A stretch of 64,000 nt of DNA, taken from contig VXCM01006063.1 of assembly GCA_014773175.1 (NCBI GenBank), positions 1-64,000 on the forward strand, read 5' to 3'. Origin of the DNA: Lucifuga dentata. Taxonomy: Eukaryota > Chordata > Actinopteri > Ophidiiformes > Bythitidae. Under the pieces are notes generated by a model. It was not told where the DNA came from. It searched no databases and saw only the letters and a program-made list of their open reading frames with translations. Shown here piece by piece: positions 26,551-40,230 of the stretch. The position numbers and the translations under genes are program-made. How positions within the stretch are numbered: position 1 is the first letter of the stretch; every line of letters begins with the position of its first letter.

Positions 26551-29423
26551 ACATGCATAACTTCTGCATGTGTGTGTTCATGTATGTCAAGGCTGGATTC
26601 TGGTTTTAAGCTACTATCAGCTAGAGGACAATTGTGAAGTCTAGATCAGACTTGTGTTTGTACAGACAGAACTGTACACACACAAAAAAGGCAACAGCTC
26701 CCCATGGCAACATGGAGACAACATGGTACACACAAACATGCCAACTTCACAAGGAAGACACTTGCGAGCATTTTTAAAACTGACTCAAAACACAATTTTA
26801 TTCAAGATCACGGGAATAATATGTCATATTTAATTTTCAAATGTATTTTTACATAAGAGGCCTGATAAGAGTTGAGTTATTGAACTTTGAGTCTACCGGC
26901 TGGTGGGTGGTAACAGCTGACAACAATTAAAGGAGCATTTCTCCAATTTATGATGGGACCCGCTGGAGATGACATTAGACTTTGATTATAATTTCACACA
27001 GCTGGTTAAGGATAAACAAAGCACTAAACACTAATTATGTGAAAACGGTTTGCAATCAAATTCAGGCCTGATAATTAATCATGAACATCACGTTCACATT
27101 GGTGCTAATAAAAGTAAAGTAGTAATAAAAGTAAGAAGCCACCGACGGAACCTGAAAAGAGGAAAAGCTGCAATGTGCTTAAAACCTTCACGTGAAGAAA
27201 CACGGCGTTCCCTCTTTCAAACCCTGATTCTCTCTCCAAAAAGGAGAATGAGAAAACAGATGAGAAATGAGTGGCTGGGGGGCTGACATTAATCTGAGGT
27301 CAGAGAGGAGTGGAGCCCACAATGACAGGAAATCCAGCGATGTCTACACTCACATGCACATATTTGTCTCTCGGGTCTCAGGGTGCATCACGTGGTGGCG
27401 GGACTTCCAAGGCTGTGCTGTTCTCACACATACTCAGCATAGCAAAAGTTTATTTCCTCCCCAGGGCCATTTACTTATTTTAGACAGGCAGAGGTATGGA
27501 TAGTTGGAGGGAGGGGTGGGNGGTTGAGCGATATTGACTTCATCACACTTTGGCTTATGTTCTTTACATGCCTGTGGGGGATGTTATTCTTCAGCTAGCC
27601 GCTTGTAAATGGCAAATGGCAACTCGCCTCCATGTCTACAAGGGTGCATATGTGCTTCCACACGACAGCAATTCACAACCACACACAGGCTGCAGGTAAA
27701 TTTAAAAACACGTTTCACTGCAGTTTGGCTTCCTTTTACACTTAGCTATCATTTTTGACCCTACAAAACTGAAGTTTTTCAAAAATGCTCTCACAAATGG
27801 ATATATACGAAAAAATAAAAAATAAAAAAACGAGATTCATGCTGCAGATGGAGCAAAAAAGCTGACATGTGACTGTCAACTTTTACTAAAATGGCACAAG
27901 AATTTCTGCTAAGCAGAAATGTCAAGAAAAATTCTGTCAATTCTGAGATTCTATTGGATCAGTCTAGTGGATCATAAAATGCAGATGTCAGTATAGGCTA
28001 GCAGGCAGCATTTACGACCCTCAATTGAATCAATATTTTATCGCTGTGATTGGCTATACTAAAACACACTATAAGTGATCACATATAAAGTTGTAAGCAG
28101 AACAGAGCTTCATCCGTCCATGTCTGTCAAAACTTAGAAAACAATGTAAAACCACCCGTGTACAGGGAAATGTTTCAAAATGTGAACAGCATATTTAAAT
28201 TTATACTGTTTAAAGTGGATGCGGCCAGAACCAGCTCAGCTTTCCACAAGTGAGTGTGTAGACAGCCTTGATGCCCGCCAGAACAAAACTCATAAAAGCA
28301 CAATGAATCCAATTTGTTATGCAGCTCATCAGATAAACCTTTTGTTGGGCAACATATGAGACACTACTGCCCATAAGCTAACTGAAAGCCCATATGCTAA
28401 CTGTAAAAAAAAAAAAAAAAAAAAATACAACACATTCACACAATCAATCCAGCCCTGCCAGCCATTTGATGACTTGAAACCCCAACAGTTTTACACACTA
28501 GGCCAGACACGCCCTCTTTACTACCCAAACACTGCAAACACACACTACTTCTGCTACGTGGCAGCAGGTGTTATTCCCTGTGATAACAGTGAACTTATGG
28601 ACACCTCTCTGCCCATCCTGCTTTATCTCTTGGACATATCAAGCACACCTACAAGCCACTCATCATCCGCCTGCAACACTGATGGGACACCTATTGTACA
28701 ATATAACAACATTATAAACTATGTTACACCCCAGCAGGCAACTTCCTCTCTGCCCATAAACATGACCTTTTCACATAATACATTTTCTGCAATACTGGCA
28801 GGAAATACGGTCTTGCTCCTCAAACAGCATGCTAACATGCTAGCACACAGGTCAAGCCTCCTGTAGGAGAAGCTTTACTGATGCAAACACTGGAGGAGGA
28901 GCGCTAGACGGTGCTGCAGGGAGCTCCCTCTGCAAAATGGAGTCTTGTTTTCAACTGACAGGAATGAGGGGGAGGGAAGGCGGGATGGAGGGAGAGGCGG
29001 GNGGAAGAGGGAAGGAGAAGGATAGAGAGAAAAAGGAGCAGAGGGGATGAGGGGAGGGCACAGAAGTGTTACGCAGTCACAGGTTGGCTGCAAGAGCCGC
29101 TGTGTCTTTAAAATAATGAGCCATCTCCTCCTTCTCTCCTCCCAGGTTTAGGGGCAGGGAGACACTGAAGAGGCAAAGATGAGGAGAAAGAGAGACCGTG
29201 GAGATGGAACAGAGGGGGACTGAGTCAGAGGGAAAAGCGTTGAGGGCAAAAAAGGGGGACAGATGGGGTGGTGGGGCAGACAAATGATGGGAGGGGAGCG
29301 AGGGGGGTGAAAGTGTAACCTGAGCCCAGGCAGGAAGGCAGAGTGACGTAAAGGACCGCCAGGACGGTTGGTGATCACATGCATGAATGGAGGGCTGCTA
29401 TGGACCACTGTCACATGACAGGC

Positions 29424-29424
<1 letters not shown>

Positions 29425-29477
<53 letters not shown>
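29425..29477. repeat. (CA)n microsatellite
   Basis: Uninterrupted CA dinucleotides in intron 1, one of the longest pure tracts here. Confidence 0.95.
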
Positions 29478-29478
<1 letters not shown>

Positions 29479-29810
29479 CTTCACAGGAAAAGAGGGGAGG
29501 GGTGAGCTTGCTACTTTGGGCCACAAACACAAGAATAAATATGAATAAGTGTTTACCTACAATAAAGAAATCTTCCAAAAACTGTGTTTATGTGGGGATA
29601 TACTGCACTAGGGGCCAGCACGAGAAAAACACAGAGAAACAGGGAAGCACAAAGAAGACGCACTGAGACACACCTGCTGCACAGCTGATGTCATTTTTAA
29701 TTCTACTTCATCTCCTTCAGCATTCAGAGGAAAAAAAAAAAAAAACAGCAGTAGATCCACCTTCTGAAATACTGATTCCAACTCTAGTCTGGGGCTTTAT
29801 ATGTGATGAT

Positions 29811-30085
29811 NNNNNNNNNNNNNNNNNNNNNNNNNNNNNNNNNNNNNNNNNNNNNNNNNNNNNNNNNNNNNNNNNNNNNNNNNNNNNNNNNNNNNNNNNN
29901 NNNNNNNNNNNNNNNNNNNNNNNNNNNNNNNNNNNNNNNNNNNNNNNNNNNNNNNNNNNNNNNNNNNNNNNNNNNNNNNNNNNNNNNNNNNNNNNNNNNN
30001 NNNNNNNNNNNNNNNNNNNNNNNNNNNNNNNNNNNNNNNNNNNNNNNNNNNNNNNNNNNNNNNNNNNNNNNNNNNNNNNNNNNNN
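29811..30085. other. assembly gap (275 N)
   Basis: Run of N in intron 1, with a GGGGTGGGGGTGGGGG tract at its right edge that probably stopped sequencing. Confidence 0.99.
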
Positions 30086-30241
30086 GGGGTGGGGGTGGGG
30101 GTGGGGGGCTGTATAGGAGCAGACCAAAGAACAGAATACTGGAGGACGTGCTGGAAGGTACTGTACCACTGTGGACCTCTATAGGAGAAATGTGGGCCAT
30201 CCACCCGCATTCCCTGTCTGTTTGACACTTAATTTGGCAGC

Positions 30242-30330
30242 AGGAATGAGAAGAAGAGGAGGAGGAGGAGGAGGAGGAGGAGGAGGCGTNAGGAATGAGA
30301 AGAAGAGGAGGAGGAGGAGGAGGAGGCGTA
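30242..30330. repeat. (GGA)n tract duplicated around single N
   Basis: AGGAATGAGAAGAAGAGG plus a GGA repeat ending in GGCGT occurs twice around the N at 30290, with different repeat numbers. Probably one locus represented twice. Confidence 0.75.
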
Positions 30331-32170
30331 AAGAGGGGGTGTCACAAAACAGAAACAGCAGATGAAAAAGCTTGAAGATGGAGAGAAGTGGCTGAATCCT
30401 TACTGGGAGATGAACCAGTTTTCATTAAAACAAAAATGGACAGATCCTTATCCTTTTTCTTAAACGATGTACACTTAAAATTACAGAAATATATTAATGT
30501 AAAAGAAGACTGTGTGGAATGGAAGACTGTTGATGCGCTGTGTGTTCACAACAACTGATCTGTCCATTCTCTCTCCTTTACTTGATTTATCAGTAGATTC
30601 CTCTTTTCTGATTATGGTGGAACAAAAGTGTGATGGCTTTGAATGATTAGCGTTGGCTGATTGTAATATTTGCGATCAAACTCGCACTCATCCTGACTAG
30701 TTTTGGCTAAGGGCACCAGCTAAATGCCTAAAGTCTGGCTCTGCACCACTTTGACATGTCATCCACTATCACTCTCTCATCTTTCCTGTCTCTGCAAGTC
30801 AAATACAAAGCAGCCATATCAGAGCCAAGCAAATTATTTGGACATTTTCAGTCGACGTGAGGAGGCACCGCAAAGTGGCCTCGCGGCATTAGCTCACCGT
30901 GATTACATTTCAAAAAGCGCTTTGGCATGATCGGTGCAACTGAGGTCATAGCAGTGTAACCGCTATCTCCCACTGAAACCACCCGCTTCAGCCAGCACCC
31001 ACAGCTGCATCCTCCATTATAATGCAGCTACAATTTCAGACGGATTCTTTTTATTTTTAGAGTTGTGTTCGCTGCAGCAAATGTAATATGCATCAGCTAA
31101 CAGTAGCTGGCAGGCTAGCATGGTGCTGGCTGCTGGTGGAGAAGTGGATCACAGTTTGAGAAGGTGGGAGTGGAGCCTTCTGTGGCCTCTGCTTGATGTG
31201 ACAGCCTGGGGACGACATGCCTCTCTCACTATAGCAGAGGGCAGCAGCGCATTAGCTTAGTGTGAAACCAGAGCTGGCTCGCATGAAACCAGGTGGCGGC
31301 TAACTCTGGGTGGCGAGAAGTTTCCTCTTTCTGTCAGCTTAGGCAGTCGTTGCTTCTGATGAGGTGATCTGCTGATTATAGATTTGTCAACAGTCCAGTT
31401 GCTGAACAAACCCCAGGAGAGAAAATATGCAGTGGCATTGCCAAGTGAACTGCTGGTGGAAAAAATGCATTTGTTTGTTAATGTAGCTGTGGAAAGTCCT
31501 GAAAAGTAAAGCCAGCTCCCTGCATGCCCACTGCCAAGCTGTGGCTTTCTGCAGTGAAAAACGATGCGGAGAAATTGCACGAGAGGCATTTTGATTAACA
31601 TGTACCAACTTGTACCTCCAAAACAAAGAGAGTCAAGGACCAAAATAACAAAAATGAGCCGAGGAAAAAAGAGGGGGAGGAAGTTTAATGGGAGAAAACA
31701 GGCTTGATAGGCCGTAAAAATTAAACACAAAAAAATATTTTGCCACAAAACAGCAAGAGAGGGACTCATGCTAATATTCAATTGAGTATGAAAAAGAAGC
31801 ACAGCTAACGTGTGTTATGACTGACCTGTGCTTCCACATTTGAGGACATCAGATAAAGGTGGTGGGNGAGAAAAGTAATGGTGGTGGGGTGAGGGTTAGA
31901 GCACCTGTTCCTCCATTGCCTTAGCCTCCCATTGAGGAGCAAGGCAAGGGGAGCTGGCCCAGCCTATTTTTATACAACGCCGGGTCCCGTTACAGCTGTG
32001 GCACGGGGCCAAGCTGTGGCAGATTGAAGCAGGGAGAAAAGAGCAACATGCAGCCCTGAGCTGTCAGATGGCTGGCCAAGACAAGAGAGAGGCCTAAATC
32101 AGAACACACTGGTGACTTTGGCTTGCCTCCTTCTCTCTACCCTCCAACACTGGCAAGGGAAAGAGAAGGC

Positions 32171-32192
32171 GGGGGNGGGGGGGGGGGGGGGG
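32171..32192. repeat. poly(G) with single N
   Basis: G run broken by an N at 32176. Confidence 0.95.
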
Positions 32193-32720
32193 AAGATAGG
32201 TACAGACAGAGGGAGGCAAAGACAGATTATAGACAGAGTGAGGAAGAACAAAAACAAGAAAGAAGTAGTCCGTCGTAGGCGAGGTGCCGGCTCACTTGTT
32301 TTTAAAACAATGACTCAACCATTGTTCCTTATTCCAGCAAACCTAGTTTTGACCTTGGACGCAATGCTGCTAGGATCGTGAAGAGGAAAAGAGAAAGGGA
32401 GAAACAAAGCGTAGGGAAAGAGAGCACACCAAGAAAGGGCAGAAGAAATGAGGAGAAAAAAAAATGTTCTGGACGGCCCCGTTTGATGACTTATGAGGAA
32501 TTGTTACCTCGAATGACCCCGTGACTCCGTCAACTCCAACAACAAATGTCTTGCGTGCAGACATGGGTGGTTTGACAGTGGAATGCATCTCATGTTCATC
32601 ACGTAGTGCAGTTTAAAAGAACATCGGATATCACTAAACCATAAGCGTCAATATCGTAGCCTCCGGCAAAAAGGTTGTGTTTTCATCCAAATCCTTCTAC
32701 TGCATCCTGCTAGCAGAGAA

Positions 32721-32767
32721 ACACTCCGACCAACAAAACAGAGCTACAGGGCTGGAGGAGTTACGCC
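32721..32767 (+). repeat. 47-bp diverged repeat, copy 1
   Basis: Matches 34096-34142 at 42 of 47 positions without gaps. The shared core is CAGGGCTGGAGGAG followed by TACGCC. Origin unknown; probably a fragment of a dispersed repeat. Confidence 0.7.
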
Positions 32768-33977
32768 CAATCAGGACATATTTAGGCTGCATGTTAACAA
32801 ATAAGAAAAGAAACACTCAGCTACTACCAATGTAGGTCCACCGCAATCAAAATATTTGATCCGGCAACCTTGTGCTTACTAGTCTGCCTCTCTAACCTTT
32901 AGCATATTGTTGTGCCGCCCCCCCCCCAGCTTGACGCCATGCTCCAGAAACAGCAAACACAGACCGAGAATTCAAAAGCCTCGATTCTTTTGTGTAGTAG
33001 ATAAGATAGTCATTGTCTTTGTATCTGAGGTTTTTCCTTACAGCCCAGTTCCTCATTCCAATTCCAGCCCTTTCTCCATCTCCTTTTCCTGTGCCTCGTG
33101 CACCTCCACAGCGCCGCAGAGCATCGTTTATCCAAACCCCTCTGAAACACAAGTCACGCGAAGGAATTTAACGTAAGCTGCAAAGCTAAAAGGGTACAAA
33201 CCATGATGGATGTAATTCATTTTTGATGGAGGACTACAATATTTTAAAAAGTTGAAAGAAACATTTTTTCATTAGCAGATTATTTGGAGAAAGCATGGAG
33301 TTTGAGAAAACATGCACTGTACTGTTTGTGTAAGTTTGTATAAGGAACTGGAAAAGTTGTGTTTGTATAAAAACTGTGTCTTGTAACCCCATGGGAGGGT
33401 GGGCCATAAAAGGTAACACACAAAAATAAAGACTGAATTCAAATTGAACAAAAACCTGCCGTGCTTACCAATAAGCACTGACCAATAATTACTTTTTTCT
33501 GTTGTTGTATCGACACTGAATTTCAAAGCTATCAACAGAATTCAGTCTTGTGGCATTTATTTCTGCGTGCTTCAGTTCCTGAATGCTGAAATCCTAATAC
33601 AACAACCAAGCAACATGTTCACTGTCTGGAAAATAATTGGAAAACAAACATAGGAAAACCCTTCTAGCTGTGCCTTGCAAAACTGCTAAACCAGGTGGTG
33701 CTCCAAACAAATAAAGAGCGTGCTGGGGGGGAGTGGCATTCCTGTCATACTCAACGCATTTGGAACAGACACAAAAACTATGAAACGGGAGCAGGTAATC
33801 AACTGCCGGCTGGACTGTGCCAGAGATACTGTATAGGGCAGGACAGGCAGCACGCATATGGAGTGAGTAATGCAAAAAACATCTGACGTTCCTTTTCATC
33901 TTCCCACGTAAGCGAGTGGAGCGCGGCGCGGCGTCTTGGTGTGGTGAGCCTCAGCCTGAGAGAGAGGCAGTCAGTGC

Positions 33978-34104
33978 TCCGTTCCCCTACTTGACTTCTA
34001 GCCACACAGCAGCAGCTGCAGGGCCCCGCCAACACACCGANTCCGTTCCCCTACTTGACTTCTAGCCACACAGCAGCAGCTGCAGGGCCCCGCCAACACA
34101 CCGA
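33978..34104. repeat. 63-bp direct duplication around single N (assembly artefact)
   Basis: 33978-34040 and 34042-34104 are identical, separated by the N at 34041; a likely unmerged overlap. Confidence 0.85.
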
Positions 34105-34142
34105 CCCACAAACCAGAGCTGCAGGGCTGGAGGAGCTACGCC
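34096..34142 (+). repeat. 47-bp diverged repeat, copy 2
   Basis: Partner of 32721-32767 (42 of 47 identical), overlapping the edge of the false duplication at 34042-34104. Same orientation, 1,375 bp apart. Confidence 0.7.
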
Positions 34143-35178
34143 TGCCTGATGGCTTTGACAAATCAGTCCTCCCGTCTGGCTGTCTTTCTTCTTGCGAAGC
34201 CGTCTGTCTGCTTGCTTAAGACCTCTGGTATCTTACATCACTGCATTTGAGTGGAGGATCTTGCTCTGTGGCAGAATAACATTTCTGTTTCCTGCGTTAC
34301 TGCGTTTCACGCCGTCAGCCTTGGCATTGGGACTGAAACGGACAGAAATATGAAGAATTATTTAGGAAAGAGAGGGGTAATATGGGAAAAGGAGGTCGTA
34401 ATGGGACTGGAAAGCTGTATGATTAAAATAAGAGAACGGTTTAGCCTAAAGCAGTGAGGTTGTGACAACAACACACAAACCCAAAGGTACAATTTGAATA
34501 AATCTGACACTGAAAAGAGCCAAACGCTCTCTCCACTTTCAAAATACCGTGTATGGATCCAGGGAGAGAGAATGCTTCAAAAGTGTCAGGGAAGGTTTGA
34601 CTCAGCCTGAGTCTGTCCTGATTGTAACTCAACATGCTAACGCTGCCTTTTGGCACTTGCTAGTTTTAACCTTCAGCTGTAACAGTTGATGGGTTTATTC
34701 CCTGTGAGTTGAATGGACGAGTGAGCTCATCCCAAGCATGGCAAATCCTATTGATTTGACTGGATTGGTGCAAGGCTGCCAACTCTGGCTACAGTTGAAT
34801 CCTAAATTTGATGCAAACTAAGAATAACACCCAGAGGAGGAAATAATTTGATTCAAACCGCCTTGAAATGAGACTGCCAATTGTGTGAATGTCTGTGTGT
34901 GCGTGGAGGTATGAGAGAGAGTATAAAGAGGAGCAAGGAGACAAAGTTAACAAGCGGAAGAGAAAAAGACAGAATTTGAGAGCTGGGGGAAAAACAGAGA
35001 AGCAAACAGAAGGGGGGTNGGGAGAGTTGACAAACGAAGACGGAAAAGAGGGAGACGCAGTGGAGGATGGAGAGGATGGAGAGCAGTTCAGTTTAATGGC
35101 CCGTTTGTCTGTGCTGTTAGACCACCGGCTCTCGCTGGCTGCTGCAGGAAAACCTCACATACACACTTAAAAGCACGT

Positions 35179-35187
<9 letters not shown>

Positions 35188-35219
<32 letters not shown>
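35188..35219. repeat. (CA)n microsatellite
   Basis: Uninterrupted CA dinucleotides. Confidence 0.95.
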
Positions 35220-35223
<4 letters not shown>

Positions 35224-35640
35224 TACAGCCTGCCTCCCTCCCCCTCTGCTTCCTTCTTTCCATATCTCTCCCTCCCTCTACCTTTTCCATTGCTTGGGCC
35301 TGCACCCACAGCTCCATGCCTTCCTCCATTTACCAAAGCACGAAAGTCTTGATACACAAGTAGCAATTTCATCATTACGCTGCGCTCTAGAATGCTAATT
35401 CCCTCTGCTACTTGTACAACATGTGGCAGTATAATATTGTATGATTTCAAATGAATAATTGGATTTTGGTTTTGATTATGAATCCAAAATTTCTGTTTTT
35501 CCATGGAAACTTGTGCGGATTCCCAATGATTTTTAAACGCTGCCCTTCTCCGTTGGGTTTTTCCATATACAGTATCAGTCAGAAGTGTGCTGGCAAACAA
35601 TGGTGGATCTACAAAATATTAACAGTTCTGGTAAGGGGTG

Positions 35641-36147
35641 TACTTACCATATATAAGCTGACCCCCCGATTTTGACCTGCAAATTTAGATTTTTAAAGAA
35701 ACCCGTATATAAGCCGACCACCTGATGTTGTTTCATCAGTTCATTTGTTTAGCAAATTACCTGTTTTTCTGGGTACTGTCATAGTATTCCTCTGATTTTC
35801 TGAAAATAANTGTTTAGCAAATTACCTGTTTTTCTGGGTACTGTCATAGTATTCCTCTGATTTTCTGAAAATAATCTACGTACTGGTACCAGTAAATATG
35901 ATTTTATTTCAGCAGCTGATTACCGTAACTGACCAATCACAACAGAGCTTAGTGGCCACCACAAAATGTGCTGGATAAGATATTTTGTCAAGAAATATCT
36001 CATTCTAAGGTATGATTTAAACTTTTTTAATTTAAACCTGGAAATTTCGTTCTCTGGGATCAAATTTTAATTTCTTGTGTATAACCCCCGATTTGCTTTG
36101 TGAAATTTGGTAATAAAAATTTGGCTTATACTCAAGTATATACAGTA
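35641..36147. mobile_element. short inverted-repeat element with TATAAGCCGACC motif
   Basis: The left end is TACTTACCATATATAAGCTG followed by ACCCCCCGAT. The complement of the right end reads TACTGTATATACTTGAGTAT then AAGCCAA. The arms repeat GTATATAAGCCGACC-type sequence. TA at both edges suggests a Tc1/mariner-type MITE. The length includes a 64-bp false duplication at the single N at 35810, so the true length is about 442 bp. Confidence 0.6.
35746..35874. repeat. 64-bp direct duplication around single N (assembly artefact)
   Basis: 35746-35809 and 35811-35874 are identical, separated by the N at 35810. It lies within the MITE at 35641-36147. Confidence 0.85.
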
Positions 36148-36760
36148 CTTGTGAAACTATGTTAAGTAAAAGATTAATTAATAAAAATTCTGTTTGAACT
36201 ATTTCCCCAATTACAAGTATTGTTAAATGTGCTACAATAAAGACTCAACAGATCCAAATGGCTATCCAACTGACATTGCCTACAGAAAGTAAAAACTCTG
36301 ATTTTCTTCCTAATAGACAGGGGTGTACAGTACTTACTTCTGCCTGATACTGTAAGACATCCATGAGCATGTTGGGTATGGCATGGATGGAATTCTGCTG
36401 TAGTTTTAATGTTCAAAAGGCCCCAAAAGACCAACAAATCACTCACTGTTACCAAGTCTCTGACAGAAGGGTCCCCAGAGTGGCGGGTCTGTGGTCACGC
36501 TGGCATTGTAAACTGACTTCCATTCATTACGCTGTCATTTCAGTGTAAAGCCCCCTTAACTGTAAGTGATTTGAAAATGCTTGATGTAAACTCCTAAACT
36601 AGACAGTATTTCTTTGCCTCGTACTAAAGTTTTATTCTATTTCGGCATCAATCCCAGTCTTGCTCCATCTCAGAGGACAAATCCTGCTCTAGATATATTC
36701 AGCAACACCCTCCTGACTGCTTTCACCAAGAAATTCAAACAACTCTGCTTTCTACAATCA

Positions 36761-36938
36761 TGCATAAGAAGGCGAAACATTGAATTTTAAGGCAGGTGTA
36801 TCACCTGTACATTTGATTTTGGAAGATTAAGGGATCTTGAAAAATAACAGGAAAATTAAAATATGGCTTTATGTTTTGGAAAATGGGTGTCAGTATATAT
36901 TGGGCTTAAACATACAAAACGCCGGTATGGTCCTTTAA
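36761..36938 (+). mobile_element. MITE family A, copy 4 (right arm only)
   Basis: About 178 bp matching the right arm of copy 1: TTTTAAGGCAGGTGTATCAC, then a GGAAGATTAAGGGATCTTG block, TATGGCTTTATGTTTTGG, and terminus CCGGTATGGTCCT-TTAA. The left arm is missing and there is no AGGACCATAC upstream, so the copy is truncated. Confidence 0.7.
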
Positions 36939-39504
36939 GGTAGACTATTTGAGGTTACATGCAGGGAGAAAAGAAGTGTGTTTAGAAAGGTTAGGAAAAG
37001 CATCGTGGCCCAGTACCAGCACAGCTAGCACTGTCGCCATAGTAACCCAACTCAGGCTAGTTCATCAGGACAAAAACAGAGTCCCCAACACATTCGCTGA
37101 TCTTCAGCAAGCTGCACAACAAATCGTTTTTATGCCCCGTGCACGACAGCACCACTCTTCTGTAATCCAATAAGGTAAACAAACCAACGCCGCCATCCAC
37201 GTCCAAGTCTGATCAGTCCATTCATTTACCACCAGCTACATTTAAAACAATCTACTGCGCAGCAGAAAAAGCTCATGAAGCAGATTCGGAGCAAAGCGTT
37301 TCTACTCCGCTTATTTCCTGATGACTGCAAGGTGTCAGAGCAAAAAGCAAAGCGGAACAAAGTCAGGTTATTTCAAGGGCACAACTTAGCTTCTCTTTTC
37401 TGTAGCCTCACTAATTTACCATGTTAAACAAGGATATTTGTTATTACCGTCATTACTATTATTGTTATGATTTTACTTATACTTCATTTACCACAGAAAA
37501 TTAAATCCTCTTAGTTAAATGACATAAGTTTTGGGTGTGTGACAGCGTGATGTGTAATTCATCTGACACGTTCTACTGTTTAATGTTGTTGATTGATTTC
37601 TATGTCAGATTTGTCATCCGCAGTCAATTTTCTTTTATTGCATGGCTTCAATCTATTCATTTCTTTCCTCTCTAGCAGTGATCAACACTATCATTGCATG
37701 TGTGTGTGTGTGGTAATTAACTACTGAGAGACTGACTGGGCTGTGTGTCAAATGGCCACTTCACAGTCATATGACAGTCCTCAAAATAAATTTAACCCAT
37801 CAGGTTCAGTTACACAGCCACTCCACAGATACACACACACACAGGTGTACATTCAGATAAATACACACGACATATGCTCAAGAGAAAGGTGTATGAAACA
37901 GTCTGGCTACCCTTTAAGATGTTTCACACTTTGATAAGAATGTTCTGTCTGTTCTGTGTTAAGATCTATGCAATGTTTTCTGTTACATAAAAAAGAGATA
38001 TCTTTCTATAATGTTGTGTGTCAGTAAGAAATGTTTAACTTTTTTGCATCTTTTGCTGCTTAGATTGCACATTAAGGTTGTAGCTGATTAATAATTCTGC
38101 TTCTTTAGCAAACACAAGCAGATAACAGGTCTGAGTGGAGTTCAATGGACTTACTTTGGATCTCCACATTTATTCCAAAACTCAACAAGTGTCCAAACGT
38201 CTTTAAAGCGCTGACCGTACCTGCACTCGCGACTTTTCTGCCATGTGTGCTGTAGAGCTACTACACTTTTTTTTAAGCAGCTCTGTAACACCGTAAACAG
38301 GAAGCTATTTCTTCATAATTCCTTTTAAGTCCCAAACGCTTGCATAAGAGAGGTCAGAGAAGGGCGGCCTAGAAGGAGCGAGTGCGTCAGCGTCCGACAC
38401 AGACGGGACACGCTAACAAATCAAAATGCGACGTTCAGGGCTGCTGGGTGGCCTTCTGAACTGCAAGTCCCATGTGGCATTCCACATAAATAAGGAAGCC
38501 ATTTAAACGCTAATGCAGATAAATCAATAAATACTTGGGGGGGGTCCACACTAGCATTTTCAGATAGTTTAAAAGTCTGTCTGTTACACTGAAAAACTGA
38601 CGTCTCTTCAACATGACGCATAGACATCTGTCAATATTGAGCTTTGAAACTACGGGAGATTTTCTGGGACCCAACCACTCCCCATCCCCCTATCCCCCCC
38701 ACCCCGGGAACCTGACCTGATCCGATCTTATTCTCTCATTGAAAGCTTTGCTAGCATGATGGTATTATGTTTGTTTATTGCTCCCACGAGAAACTGTTTC
38801 AATATACTTTGGTTCCGCTTGGCTTCATGAGTTCCCTGGCAAGTGAGCCCAACTTGTAATACCTCCACGCCACATGTGAGGGCACCACATAATGACTGAA
38901 ACAACTTGACTGGGCCAACTACGATTCTATATAACTGCCAAAATATGGGATATGTATGGGAGAAATTATCAAATGGGAGCAGAGCAGGAGAGAGGGTGAA
39001 AGTATGGAAGAAACCCGGGAAAGCCAGGAGTGTGTTGACAGGTATACGCACAAATCATCTATACTGTTCTGAACCATAGCAAGGTAAAGAATAAAGCATG
39101 CCATCAACTTCTTTTAGATATGTGGCTACTGCGTGGATCATGTGACAAACAAACGCCAAGTATGCTTGACAGGAAGTTTAATTTTTCCCATTCACACCAC
39201 CATCACACATGTAGTTGGTGAAACATGCTGGTGGTTGATAACATGAGCATGGTGTGGAAGTGTAAAATGTAGCAGAAAAAAAAGCACTGGGTACATGTGC
39301 TTTCCAATTTACCCACATTAGCATGGACATGGTTAAGCCAGTCTGGTCCTGCCTGCCAAAGGATCCCCTCGCTGATCTCTGCATTACTGACGGGGTTCAA
39401 CTTGGATTTTACAGCATGAAGCCATCCGCGGTTAAAAAAAGGCAGATCCAAACAACAACAAGGGCTGTCGAATCAGATTGTTGCAGAATTGCGTAACTAT
39501 GCAC

Positions 39505-39506
<2 letters not shown>

Positions 39507-39540
<34 letters not shown>
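39507..39540. repeat. (TG)n microsatellite
   Basis: Uninterrupted TG dinucleotides. Confidence 0.95.
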
Positions 39541-39541
<1 letters not shown>

Positions 39542-40230
39542 TCCTCTGTGTCCCTGCAACCTCCCAGCTGGACTGTATGTCTACGCAGTGAGCAGAGGTT
39601 TATTTAAACAGCGACAGTCTCTATCTAGGAACGTGAACCAGAGGAGGCATCAGCTAAGCTCCATGTTGCTGCCAAACCCACAGAACCACCCATGTTCCAC
39701 CTTAATGAATTCATTTACAGCTTCACATGTTGCTGTGTAGAATAAATTACCCTGTTCTCAATAAGCCAGTTGTTGCCTATTTATCTAGTTGTAGCATCTA
39801 GACAATTCGTCGACAATTCATCAGGCAGCTGCAGTTTTGGACATTTTCCTCTAAACTTCTCAATTTTTAGTCACCTGTCAAAAAAACTGAAGTAGCTGTG
39901 AGATCTTGTTTTCCACAGCCACCAAAACTCATGGTCCTCACATGTGGCCATGCACTCTTTGTTACTGTAAGTCTGGTGTCTGGCTGCAGAGACACGGAGC
40001 AGCTAAAGAAAGCTGCAGCACTGTTGGATCTGTCTCTATTCTGGTGTTCTGAAACTCTTTTCAACCTAACATTAATATAAGTACCAGCCTATAATCGTGT
40101 AAAAGGCTGGTAGTAATTAAAACCATTCTTCCTACTTTGTTGACTATGTTTTCTGTCATCTCGCGTTCAATTTATTATGAACAAAGTCTGCAGGCCACAG
40201 CTGCTGCAACCTGTCATCCGCAACATAACC

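Noticed and set aside
29688..30228. Long ORFs across the N gap
   Set aside because: They exist only because N is translated as X; the same applies at 45352-45924 and 56968-57204.
31257..31802. 181-codon minus-strand ORF in intron 1
   Set aside because: No family motif recognised; hydrophobic composition follows T-rich sequence, and another frame is open over the same span. Treated as chance.
35088..35600. 170-codon minus-strand ORF
   Set aside because: Built partly on a (CA)n tract giving Val-Cys repeats; no conserved domain.
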